NCBI GenBank assembly: GCA_029204225.1
Contig: CM055096.1
Coordinates: forward strand, 66,500,370 to 66,564,369
DNA: 64,000 bases
Origin: Diphasiastrum complanatum
Taxonomy: Eukaryota > Streptophyta > Lycopodiopsida > Lycopodiales > Lycopodiaceae
Direction of reading: 5' to 3'
How positions within the stretch are numbered: the stretch's first letter is position 1; each line of letters opens with the position of its first letter. The position numbers and the translations under genes are program-made. The notes beneath the pieces are model-generated. The model had not been told where the DNA came from and made no database searches. It saw nothing but the letters and a program-made list of their open reading frames with translations. Below are positions 54,259 through 64,000 of the stretch, piece after piece.

Positions 54259-54505
54259 ATGACTTCCAAGATGTCTAATGGTGATTCACTTCAAAATCAC
54301 GTTAACCAGTTTAAGAATCTCTTGCAACAGATGGCAGCTGTCGGATCGATCATCGACGATCATAGACGCAATCATAACATTGCTTTCGAGCTTGCCTTCT
54401 ACATACGAGAATTGGGTGATGATCATATCGACACACTCAGATTTAACTCTCACTAGAGTTATCACTATGTTGTTGCAAGAAGACAATCAAAGAAGTCAAT
54501 AGAGT
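54259..54505 (+). pseudogene. Copia gag scrap
   Basis: The first frame gives MSNGDSLQNHVNQFKNLLQQ and MAAVGSIIDD. After a frameshift near 54360 another gives ITLLSSLPSTYENWVMIIST. This is the central part of a Copia gag. It is opposite in strand to the adjoining RNase H, so the two come from different copies or an inversion. Confidence 0.8.
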
Positions 54506-56560
54506 GAATCCTTTTAAGGAAGGCACTTATTATTGAATTTTCAGTTATTTTCATATGTCATCTCTCCAATTAATTTTTTGTAAAAAATTTGGGAATTTCT
54601 TTAAAAATAAGAATTGAAGTGGTGTGTAAAAGTCTACCAGAAGATGTATTAGTTGCAAAGTGTTTGGAAGCAACTAGTTGACATATATAAATGTGATTAT
54701 CTGAAAGAATTTTCAGATACAAGACTATTACTTTTCTAATAAGAGGAATTTTTTAGGAATTGTGAGGAACAATCTGGAACTATAAATGGTCTAAAATTGG
54801 AAATCATTACAAGTAGTACTGGGTAAGATCAAAAGATACTAATCCCAGTTTTTTGGGGATAGAAGTAAGTTTGATCTTGGAATGTTTGTACTGAATCAAC
54901 CTAATCTTAGTTGGAGTACTAGGATCAGGGAGAGGTTGATTGAGTAAGATTTTGATGCTAAGTTGTAAGTGGGTTGGAAAACTTGTGAGAGAAGATGCAT
55001 TCTCAAACTCAGAGATTTCCCAGATTTGTATTTACTCATGAGAAATAAAATTCTTTGGTAGCTAAGTTACAAGATTCTTTGTGAGATATGAGAGTAACAT
55101 ATGCAAATTTTGGAGGAATCTGTCAAATAAGAGCATAAATGTGTGTGAGATTTGTACTAACAAATCCACATCTAATAACAATTGGTGTCAACGTGGAATC
55201 AAATATCCAAGTCTTGTTGTTCCTTTAAAAACTCCGCGTATCGCTGCAACAACCAAATAATTGTGCAGATGTGTTAGCCATCACGCAAAACAAACTGCTC
55301 CATAAATCCCCCACGAACGTCCGCCGTTGATTACATAAAACACACTCAACAGCACGTCGGAATGAAAATACTCGCTTGCTCCAACTGCTTGCACGATGAA
55401 ATCTGCAAAAAAGAAATACAATGTTAGAATCAAATACTAAACTCAAAATCTTGACTATATCCAAGAATCTCCTTCTACACAACCTTCTCTGTGTACAAAA
55501 TTTGACTGATTTTTCTCTCCAAATCTAACCGTAACTCTAACCTTAACTCTAACTCTAACTCTAAATCTGCTCTACATCTTAAATGCTAAGTCTAAGTCTA
55601 ACTCTAACTCTAACTAAACCTTGCATCCCGAAACCATAAACCATAAATATCATTTCAAACTTACTACTACAATACTTCTAAATACACAATGTTCTGAGTG
55701 TAATTCGCCACTTCATCCACATCCTGACGGACAATGATGGCAGCGTTGAGAATCTGCACCTTGTGTGTGCACTGATACGATGAGTATTAGTTGATTACTT
55801 CATGTTGGCTGATTCTGACGAATTTCCAAGATACTCGGCCAGAGCTACCCACAAGCACCTCTCACCTTAGACTGAGGATGTCTATGTGAAGACGAGACAA
55901 ACGAAGATTGAGAGCCGAGTATGAGAGCCGAGAAGTACTAGTTAAGAATGACAAGCAAAACTATGTAAGCCTCATGGTGAATCCCGAAAGATGGAATGAC
56001 CATGTAGGAACTAGTATTTCTAGGCTAATGTAATACATGCAAGTAGACCCATCTTAAAGAAAGTCCATTGAGCCACCTTTTGATGGTGACGTCTAGTGGA
56101 GAGCATTATTCCACTTGTAATTTGGGAAATGTGGAAATGCCACTAGGATGCCACCTAAGAAACTGTCTTGTTTAATTAAGAGACTCACCCTTTATAGAAG
56201 GAAGCTTTTTGTAAATGTATCTACTCCATGATGAAATGAGATTATCTTCCATGAGTTTTGATGTATTCTTGAGCTCCTTGATCATGCTTGGAGGGCCCAG
56301 ACCTATAATTGGACATAGGAGCACATGCATAGTGAATGACTGTTTTAATGCAAGAATAGGAGGTCAATAGAGTCAATATAGGTTGCATGGGAATCCTAGG
56401 GAGAATATTCTCTCTCTCTTGGAGAAATATATCCTATGGAAACCCGCCCATCTCCCTTGAATTCAGTTTCTTGAGCCAGTTTCTCCTCTCCTCTCTTGTG
56501 TGCTTCATTATGGCTTGGGGGTGGATTGGTTAGGGTATTGACTAGCCTCTCCATATTGGT
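54506..56560. other. Non-coding DNA with CTAACT-type repeats
   Basis: No gene recognised. At about 55525-55615 runs of TCTAACTCTAACTCTAA occur, a degenerate hexamer array that is not the plant telomere unit. The minus-strand frame 55225-55482 has no domain. Confidence 0.45.
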
Positions 56561-56574
56561 TGGGTGGTTCATGC

Positions 56575-57349
56575 TCCACAGGTGTCCTTTTGGTTTGCAT
56601 GTGACACCTGGCGATTGTTATAGTGTGGTTGATGAGGCATACTACTTTGGATAGACTTCAGGGTAGTTTGAAACTCATTGGTGAGTTTCTCCATTTGCAA
56701 TTGATGTTGTTTATTAAGAAATTCCAACTAGGATTTCCAAAGTTGATCTCGGGTATCCTCGATCGGCTTCAACTCGTGGACAGGTGCTCAGGGTGCTTGT
56801 ACTTGACTTTTTAAGCACTTGAAATGCTCAATATAGTCTCATACGCGTTCATTTTTTGTCATTTGGATGTTACTCAATTTGACAAAAGGACTCTCTATCA
56901 AACGAAATGGTTTGAAATGCTTGATTAAGGACTCTTTCAGATTAGACCAATCCAATCTATCTTCACGATCGAGGTTAAAAAACTAGTCACGTGCTTTAGC
57001 GGTCATGGTCATGGAAAACAATTGGACCATAGCGTCAGGAGATGTTTCGCCATACACATCGCATGCATTCTCAAAGATTTGCAAGAATCTTTGAGGGTCT
57101 GAACTACTATCAAACTTTGGTAGATCCAGTTTTGGGGTTCTTTTCTCAAGATGAGTTCTGTGAGTGGGAAAAGCTCCATTCAAATAGGCTCGTGCCCCTA
57201 AAGACTCGGCTCTCGCATGGGTTTGTGGATGGCTCATGTATTTGTGATTGCATTCGGTAGAACCTATGACGTGTAATTTGTTCAGCTGTAGGAGACATTA
57301 GTTCGTGTGGATAATCTTCTGGGATATCAGGATCAATATGGTTGTCCAT
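56575..57349 (-). pseudogene. Gypsy gag fragment
   Basis: The minus strand starts MDNHIDPDIPEDYPHELMSP at 57349. A frame change follows, then KLDLPKFDSSSDPQRFLQIF, MVQLFSMTMTAKARD, stop, FFNLDREDRLDWSNLKESLI and FRLIESPFVKLSNIQMTKNE. This is a retrotransposon gag domain. A Gln-rich coiled region follows to about 56575. No protease is seen downstream. Confidence 0.85.
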
Positions 57350-57404
57350 TGTGTATTGTCATGTGTTTTTGTGTTTTGTATGGGTTTTTGGTGTTTTGAT
57401 TTTT

Positions 57405-57600
57405 AGGGTTTTTTTTTTTTTTTTTTTTGGGCTAGTAGGTAAGTCAAGGGAGAGACTCAGTATCTGAAGGGCTTTCTATTGGTATAAGTTTTGTTTTTTG
57501 GTTTTTTTTTTTGGCTAGTAGGTAAGTCAAGGGGGAGACTCAATATCTGAAGAGCTTTCCATTGGTATAAGTTTTGTTTTTTATTTTTATTTTTTTGAGC
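57405..57600. repeat. Poly-T and an about 85-bp direct duplication
   Basis: GGCTAGTAGGTAAGTCAAGG ... GGTATAAGTTTTGTTTTTT occurs at about 57431-57505 and again at 57512-57585, each next to a T run of ten or more. Confidence 0.9.
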
Positions 57601-57609
57601 TCTAAGTCT

Positions 57610-57995
57610 CGATCAAGATGGTGGCTCGGTCAAAAATTGGAACAGAAGTCTTGGTTGAAGATTATGGGTGGGAGTGGATCCGGTCCGGTCGAGATGGGAG
57701 TGAAGTGATCCGGTTGAGATTTTATCAAGCCCTGACTCAGTCAAGAACTTATCAAGAGACTCGGTCGACTACCTAGAGTCGAGAGTTGACCTAGAGACTC
57801 GGTCGAGATCTAACGAAGGGACTCGATCAAGATTTAATAGAGGGACTCGGTCGAGATCTGACTGAGGGACTCGGTCGAAATTTGACGGTCTTTTTGACTC
57901 GATCGAGATTTGACGATTTTTTCAACTCGATCAAGAATTGACGCAAGTGACTCAGTCGAGATGATAAAAAAGGGGCTCGGTCGAGTTTTTTTGGA
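57610..57995. repeat. Degenerate tandem array of GACTCGGTCGAGAT
   Basis: About ten copies of a 28-35-bp unit built on GGGACTCGGTCGAGAT and TTGACG. It lies upstream (on the minus strand) of the Gypsy gag fragment, the position of its leader or LTR. Confidence 0.85.
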
Positions 57996-59270
57996 AAGAG
58001 AAGGCTCGGGCGGGAGAACTGCTGTAAGAGCATGAAGATGGGTTGTTAGGAAAACTAGTGATGGAGAGTGCATGAGGGAGGAAGAAAATGCGATGGGAAG
58101 GAGCGTTTGGGTGAGTGCAGTGATGAAGAGCTTGGCAGATGGTGTGGGGGGTGTGGAGTGCAGAACATATCTACAAGAGGTGTTTTGTGTTTTTGTGTTG
58201 TTGTGTTTTGGTGCAGATCATTTGTAGATTAGGGATGTAGATGACAGAGTGTTACATTCTCTATAGAGCTCATAGGTATTCAAAGATGTAGAGATTGTGG
58301 GCATGAACCTGAGCATGGGTAGTATTGCAGCAGTCATAGATGTAAGATGTGCGGGTGCAAGTAGCAATCGGTGCCAAATGTTCAGTGATTCCCTACATTA
58401 GAGAATCAATTGGCTATTCTTCTTTACTTCTTCTCTGGGTTCAAAACTGTTTCTGCTTGTTACCAGACTACATTGGGCACTTCTTGGATGTGAACGTTCT
58501 TGTTTTTAGGCCCAAATTAGGCAGAAAGGATTGATGAATGTTGTAGTAATGTCCAGCTTGTCAGAGGACACTCAAATAGGTCGCTCTTGCACTGAAATCA
58601 CATGCTTACAACCAAACATGCAGATCATGCATCCAACCAAGAATCAACGTGTAGAGTAGTTGAATAGCCATGAAATCCTACTTTAACACTGCAAATCAAA
58701 ATGGACAGATCCTAACAATCTAAACTAAGCTACCATACATTCCACAAAACAAGAAACAAGAAACTAAAGACTAAACAACATTTTGAAAGTCCAAGGATCA
58801 GGAAACACTCATTTCTTGATTCTTGGACTGCCCAAGAACATCAAGAAATGGAATGTCAAGAATATGCAAGATCCACACCACAAATCCAGCCCATTTAGTT
58901 TACTTGAATGCTGAAACCTACATTAATCCACAAAGCAAGTAAACTAATCCACAAAAAGAAGAAAGCTAGTCCTCTCTAAGATCCACAACCACCATCGTCA
59001 ACGAAGATGCATTTTTTTTGAGATTTATGCATTATGACTTTGCCGAGGACATCTTCATGCAGCCCGTCCATCACCCTAGCCATGGATTCAACATAACAAG
59101 GCAAATCACTAACACACACCAAAGTTGTATCAACCAACACATTTGAACTCTATGTATCAACAACCAAATGCAAACACTTACTAGGCCCCAGGAGAACCCA
59201 ATTGAAATGTATATAGAGATGCATGCATTCTGACATATATTGAATGCAATAAGAAAATAGTATCAATTCC
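57996..59270. other. Non-coding, no feature seen
   Basis: No gene or repeat recognised apart from loose G-rich and A-rich stretches. Confidence 0.4.
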
Positions 59271-59720
59271 GAAAAACAAGATCAGATGCTAATGAGTGCA
59301 AGACAATAGCGGATAGAAACCGCACACTCTAAAGATGTCTCTGAGTAACTGAGAATAAGTCTGATAATAAGCAACTCTGCTGATAAGCAGTAGTGCAATA
59401 GCAACTCTAAAATAAATCTCTAAAGACTGAGCTAGAATGCTCAAGAGTGTTCAAGCTTGAAAGCTTGATAGAGAGCTAATAACAATACTTTCTAATTGTG
59501 AATTATGTGCCTGATAAGAGCGCATGAAGCATCATGTAATAATACTCAACTCCTTCACAATTCACAACATTGATTCATTCAGATGATTGATAATGAGATG
59601 TATGAACAACTGATTTATACTAAGTAATTAGGTCATCAAATGTGATTGCCAGTTGGCTGGTGTCCATTGGCATTCGTCCAGTTCTTCTCATAAATCGATG
59701 AGAGAGCTAACTTGCTATTA
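59271..59720 (-). repeat. Possible Copia LTR or 3' flank
   Basis: Shares CAAGACAATAGCGGA ... AACCGCA with the 1.2-kb Copia LTR at 8725-8760 and lies 3' of a minus-strand RT, as an LTR would. No polypurine tract was found, so it is tentative. Confidence 0.35.
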
Positions 59721-60550
59721 ATCAGATTATATCTGACTAACATATTGTAGATGTATCTCTATTGAGTAATGTAGATCAACTTTCGATTTCTGTCTCTGTG
59801 GATTTGAATACCAAGGCAGAAATGAGCTTCGCCCAAATCGGTCATGTCAAATTCAGAAGATAACATTGTCTTGCCTTCTTTTATCAGATCGAAATTGTTG
59901 CTGAAAAGCAACGTAGCATCCACGTACAAAGTGATAATGATAAAAGATTGTTGCACTGTCTTGAAATAAACATTTGAATCTAAAGAGCTAGGTGTGTAGC
60001 CGTGATCAATAAGGAAAGTATTGATCCTTTGAAACCATGCTTGAACATATTGCTTCAAGCCATAAAGTGCCTTATAGAGTTTACTCACATGATTGTGTTT
60101 ACCCTCGATAATATAACCTTCGGGTTGCACCATGAGCATGTCCTCTTCAATTACTCCATTGAGACATGTTGTCTATACATCCATCTACAACATCATCATC
60201 TTCGGATTTGATGTTGATTTGTTGTTCGTCAAGAGTAGATGAGCTTGGTCCTTCAATGAGAATAGTCTACTGAGGAACTGGAAAGTTCAATATGTCAAGA
60301 GAATCTGACAGGTCGGCTGGATGGGCAGTGCCTTTTCCCTTGAGGTCTTGAAACTGATCTTCGATGAAGATGACATCCCGGCTTGTGAATATCTTCGACT
60401 TGATGGGATCGAACAACTTGTAGGCTTGATCTGAAGTAGTGTAGCTGATGAAAATACATTTGATACTTTGGAAGTTGAGCTTCTTCTTGAGATCGTGAAG
60501 AATCTGCGCTTAAGCAGTACATCCAAAAACTCGTAAGTTTGATAAATCAA
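59721..60550 (-). pseudogene. Copia-4: integrase end joined to RT
   Basis: The minus strand from 60520 reads LKKKLNFQSIKCIFISYTTS, KLFDPIKSKIFTSRDVIF and an acidic linker. After a deletion it continues with CLNGVIEEDMLMVQPEGYII and KALYGLKQYVQAWFQRINTF. The RT catalytic motif reads YVDA instead of YVDD. The N-terminal RT blocks are missing at the join. RNase H is absent. Confidence 0.88.
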
Positions 60551-60695
60551 GTGGATCTTTAGGTTAGATGTTAGGGTTAGGTTATGATGAATACATAGAA
60601 GCCCTAATATGCTCAGATTCGAGCTCTATAAATATGTGATGAGATTTCCATCCAATTATGGAAGAAGAAATTAGCTCAAGGATTGGTGCTGAAGG

Positions 60696-61035
<340 letters not shown>

Positions 61036-61428
61036 TCTCTTTTGGAGCACATTTATTTGCTTCCAACTTCAAGTATGTGATGTAATAATGTGTGCAAGAC
61101 CTTCTAAAAAGAGAGGATCGCTAAGAATTCCACCATGCTACCCAATCTTTCTTCGAAGATGGCTACTAAGGCTAGAGATGCATTTGCTAGACTTGAGACT
61201 GGGAAGTTCCAAAAGGGTAGATCTAACAGACCTTGCTGATCTGATTTGTAGAAATTGTAATTTAGGTGAGGTGAAAATTGAGCACCAGTGTCTCTATACT
61301 TACTCTTGCCTTTAATTTACTGGAGGGCACTATCATGGTCTATGCTTACATCTTCCCATGAAAATTGTTAAGCTCCTTTCACACAGATTGAGATTACCTT
61401 GGAGAAATGAAATGAAAAGAATGTCCAC

Positions 61429-61430
<2 letters not shown>
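61036..61430. other. Non-coding, no feature seen
   Basis: No recognised gene. A stretch around 61140-61320 has a weakly protein-like frame with Leu-rich text but no domain. Confidence 0.35.

Positions 61431-61511
<81 letters not shown>
61431..61511. repeat. (GA)n microsatellite, about 40 units
   Basis: Uninterrupted GA run. Confidence 0.98.
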
Positions 61512-61515
<4 letters not shown>

Positions 61516-61639
61516 GTGGCACGTGATTAGCAATTTATTATTTGGACTGTTACAAATAATTATGAAATTGGCACGTCAATAATCACTCATTAATTATAAA
61601 TTGGCCAACTTAAAAACCTTCTTAATCATGGACTGCCTC

Positions 61640-61790
61640 TTGGAGGAGGGATATGCATGCATGGGGAGGAGGGCCATGCATGCTTTTTCCCATACATGCA
61701 TCCTCCTCCCCATCCTTTTAGTTCTAAAAAGTGTATGCATGGGTGAGGGGAGGAGGATGCATGGGGCCCCTCACCCATGCATACAAGAGT
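61640..61790. repeat. GC-rich palindromic cluster
   Basis: Perfect 18-bp arms, GTATGCATGGGTGAGGGG at 61733-61750 and its complement at 61767-61784. They follow a second, looser palindrome (GCATGCATGGGGAGGAGG ... CATGCATCCTCCTCCCC, 61652-61713). The two share their words, suggesting duplication or a small foldback element. Confidence 0.85.
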
Positions 61791-61879
61791 GTAAGTAAGC
61801 TGCAACGAATCACGAGAAAGAAAAATTTGCTCAAAAAATCTCCCATACAGTATTGGTACCCTCTATGTAGTTAAAAATT

Positions 61880-61979
61880 GCAAAAAAAACTGTATAAGGC
61901 CTCAAAATACAAATCCGAAACTTTACGTCTTTTTTTTGAGTTTCATGTTTGTATTTTGAGGCCTTATACAGTTTTTTGC
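61880..61979. repeat. Inverted repeat, 32-34-bp arms
   Basis: Left 61880-61913 and right 61948-61979 share AACTGTATAAGGCCTCAAAATACAAA in opposite orientation, differing only in A-run length; loop of 34 nt. Possibly a tiny MITE. Confidence 0.9.
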
Positions 61980-62009
61980 GGCTATTCGAGAATTGCGGCT
62001 ATAGTTGCA

Positions 62010-62243
62010 TCTATATATATGTATATATATATAGTATAAAACTATTTTAGAGAGAGAATGTGTGAGGTGCCGCAAAGATAATGTCACGTTTTTGTCGCCA
62101 AAAATGTCATGCTTTGCCGGCAAAAAATGTCACCCATTTGCAAAAGGAAAAGCTAAATATGTTTTAAAAATCACAGCCGCCAAAAATATATAAACTTGTG
62201 GGTAAGTGCCCATTGCCCGTCATCGACGGGCATAATCAACTAT
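62010..62243 (+). mobile_element. Helitron-like element 1
   Basis: It starts A|TCTATATATATG, contains AGTATAAAACTATTTTAGAGAG, and ends with the hairpin GCCCGTCATCGACGGGC about 8 nt before CTAT. Helitrons start TC and end CTRR after a short GC-rich hairpin and insert between A and T. Here the last bases deviate slightly (CTAT). No helicase is encoded, so it is non-autonomous. About 85% of it is repeated in element 2. Confidence 0.7.
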
Positions 62244-62245
62244 TA

Positions 62246-62466
62246 TCTATATAGTATAAAACTATTTTAGAGAGAAAATGTGTGAGGTGTTGTAAAAAAT
62301 GTCATGCTTTTGCCACAAAAAATGTCACTCTTTGCTGGCAAAAAATGTCACCCTTTTGCAAAAGGAAAAGCTAAATATATTTTAAAAAACATAGCCTCCA
62401 AAAATATATAAACACTTTTTGTGGGTAAGTGCCCATTGCCCATCATCGATGGGCACAAGCAACTAG
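62246..62466 (+). mobile_element. Helitron-like element 2, head-to-tail with 1
   Basis: It starts A|TCTATATAGTATAAAACT and ends GCCCATCATCGATGGGC-ACAAGCAA-CTAG|T: a 7-bp stem, 8-nt spacer, CTAG end and T flank, a full match to the Helitron 3' rule. 221 bp, non-coding. The stem differs from element 1 by compensating changes (GCCCGTC/GACGGGC versus GCCCATC/GATGGGC). Confidence 0.8.
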
Positions 62467-63239
62467 TATAAATAAATAAATAAATAAATATGTTTTTTCT
62501 CCTCTGAGCACAAATTCAATATTGGCTTTTGGCATTTTTCTAAAACATTAAGATATTTTATGGATAATTCTAGATCAAATATTTTGTACGAAAGAAATTA
62601 TTCTATTTAATTTAATGTTGAAAATTGTATATATGCAACGTGCTAGAAAAATCTTAAATATTTTGCGTTGCATATATTCATTTTTTTTTTGTGTTGTGAC
62701 ACATGTACAATGGAGACTAAATCTAGTTGTTTATAAATACATGTTCAGATGAAACATAATATTTTTAATTATTTTTGTTCACTTTTTGGGCATGTTTACA
62801 TGATATAACGTTTTTTGTAGACTTTCCAGTACTAATCGATTTTGGGCACACTTACTCGAATTGTTATGATGCACACAGATTCAATATAAACATTGAGCTT
62901 CATTAGATTATGGGTCTAACCCTTTCATACAACATGGCTTTAGCTTTTAGTAGGTTTCTGATTCGGTTACGGTGTTATCATCATTTCCTGATGATGGAGG
63001 TGTGATTATAGAGAGTCTGTATGAAGCCTATGATTTAGGTTATGGGACAAAACGCAAAGTGAAGTCTTTCTGACTTGTTTTTTTAAGGGTGAGCCTTGGT
63101 TTGAGTGGGAGCACAACACCACATGCCCCAAGGGGTGAGGGTTAGTCAACCGTCCATGCTCATGGCCCATGGGATGGGAAGGGTTGCCCTCCCCAAGCAC
63201 CGTACTGCCCTTGGCTTAGGACCATGTCCTTGTGCACAG
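62467..63239. other. AT-rich DNA, no gene seen
   Basis: A short (AAAT)n run at about 62470-62490 and T-rich stretches; nothing else recognised. Confidence 0.4.
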
Positions 63240-63287
<48 letters not shown>

Positions 63288-63298
63288 CAGAGAGAGAT
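63240..63298. repeat. Imperfect (GA)n microsatellite
   Basis: GA run with TA and CA interruptions. Confidence 0.95.
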
Positions 63299-64000
63299 GG
63301 TTGCTGTGGGAGGGTAGCCGGACAATTCTGTGCGGATGGGCCTTGAATTAGCGTAAGACGACGGTGAGATCATTCACGCAGCGATGGCAGAGGGCAGCAT
63401 CTTCGAGACAACAGTCATTTTCCTTTCTTAAACTCGCCATCGCCATAGGCAACAACATGTCATTTCAGCCCAGGACCCAGGCAAAATGAAAAGAAAGAAA
63501 CAGGAAAATTTTAACACATTGATGCTGAAAGTGAAAGAAAGAGGTGGATCGGAAAGTGTGCGAGAGCGATTTTAATGCCGGTACCTTGCTGTTGTGGTCC
63601 TTTTGCCTGATCCCTGTAGCTTTCCACGCAAATCACAGGTGTGCAACGAAGTGTTAAAGAACGGCAGCGGCATCACAAGGAACACTGGGCTTTTATTTTG
63701 TTGGCTGACCTAGGGATTTTAGCCTTTTACTCTGGACGGGAGTTGGGATTGCCGAGTGGAATCTGTCTGGAATTGTCCTTACCCTTCATGTTTGAAGTGA
63801 TGAATCTTGTTTCTGATAGTTGCGCCAGGCGGCCGGTGGGTAAAGAATCAAGAACACGCTTTTCTTTGAAGTTTGTCAGATCAGAGAAAAAGAAATGGGG
63901 ATTTAATATCCATTTTGTCATGCACTTTGTTCGAGAACCTTGAATACCCTGACGCAATGTGTCAGTGTAGTCAGATTTCACTTTTCATTAAATCTGCCAT
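63299..64000. other. Non-coding, no gene recognised
   Basis: The plus-strand open frame 63641-63943 and its minus-strand shadow show no domain or splice context. The composition is more balanced than in the rest of the window, so the edge of a gene beyond 64000 is possible but unsupported. Confidence 0.35.

Noticed and set aside
55525-55615. Possible interstitial telomeric repeat
   Set aside because: The unit reads CTAACT, not the plant CCCTAAA, and is degenerate.

Overview
This window is nuclear DNA from a land plant, most likely a seed plant. The evidence is spliceosomal introns, plant-style Copia and Gypsy retrotransposons primed by initiator tRNA-Met, hAT-like MITEs, Helitron-like ends, long (GA)n/(CT)n tracts, and two conserved plant genes in exon-intron form. 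I cannot name the species. The very long TE-filled introns fit a large or TE-rich genome.

Only two host genes are convincing. (1) A complete, five-exon 40S ribosomal protein S17 gene lies on the minus strand at 15816-17221. It encodes 139 aa, has a telo-box in its leader, and carries one apparent GC-AG intron. (2) A complete ten-exon MLN51/CASC3 (Barentsz) gene, an exon-junction-complex subunit, lies on the plus strand at 29455-47026. It encodes 710 aa. All exon phases agree and the conserved C-terminus is recovered. Its fifth intron is about 8.8 kb and holds three MITE-like elements, an internally deleted antisense Copia with both LTRs, and duplicated Copia debris. Its seventh intron (3.4 kb) holds a three-copy tandem repeat, a 1-kb hAT-like element with a perfect 8-bp target duplication, and a hAT-like MITE.

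The rest is repeats. 1.15-5.1 kb: a nearly complete but broken plus-strand Copia polyprotein. 7.3-10.5 kb: minus-strand Gypsy remains (integrase tail, gag-protease) interrupted by a Copia 1.2-kb LTR and a fused RT scrap. 11.3-14.6 kb: two tandem LTR-plus-PBS modules of a GC-richer Gypsy-like family, followed by a decayed gag. 14.6-15.3 kb: a 705-bp near-perfect hairpin just downstream of RPS17. 18.5-26.5 kb: nested Copia and Gypsy pieces, including two copies of one Gypsy LTR in opposite orientation about 5 kb apart. 26.9-29.2 kb: a possible solo LTR with microsatellites, then the MLN51 promoter side. 47-53 kb: mostly featureless, with one decayed coding-like stretch. 53.2-61 kb: scraps of at least four Copia/Gypsy copies with satellite-like short repeats. 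61-64 kb: microsatellites, perfect palindromes, and two tandem Helitron-like elements.

I found no operon, CRISPR array or evidently new enzymatic system. The features most worth follow-up are structural: the long hairpin, the TE-loaded MLN51 introns, the GC-AG intron in RPS17, the tandem Helitron-like pair, and a chimeric Copia carrying a Gypsy integrase patch. All coordinates come from reading the sequence by eye, so splice sites and element ends need transcript or alignment support.
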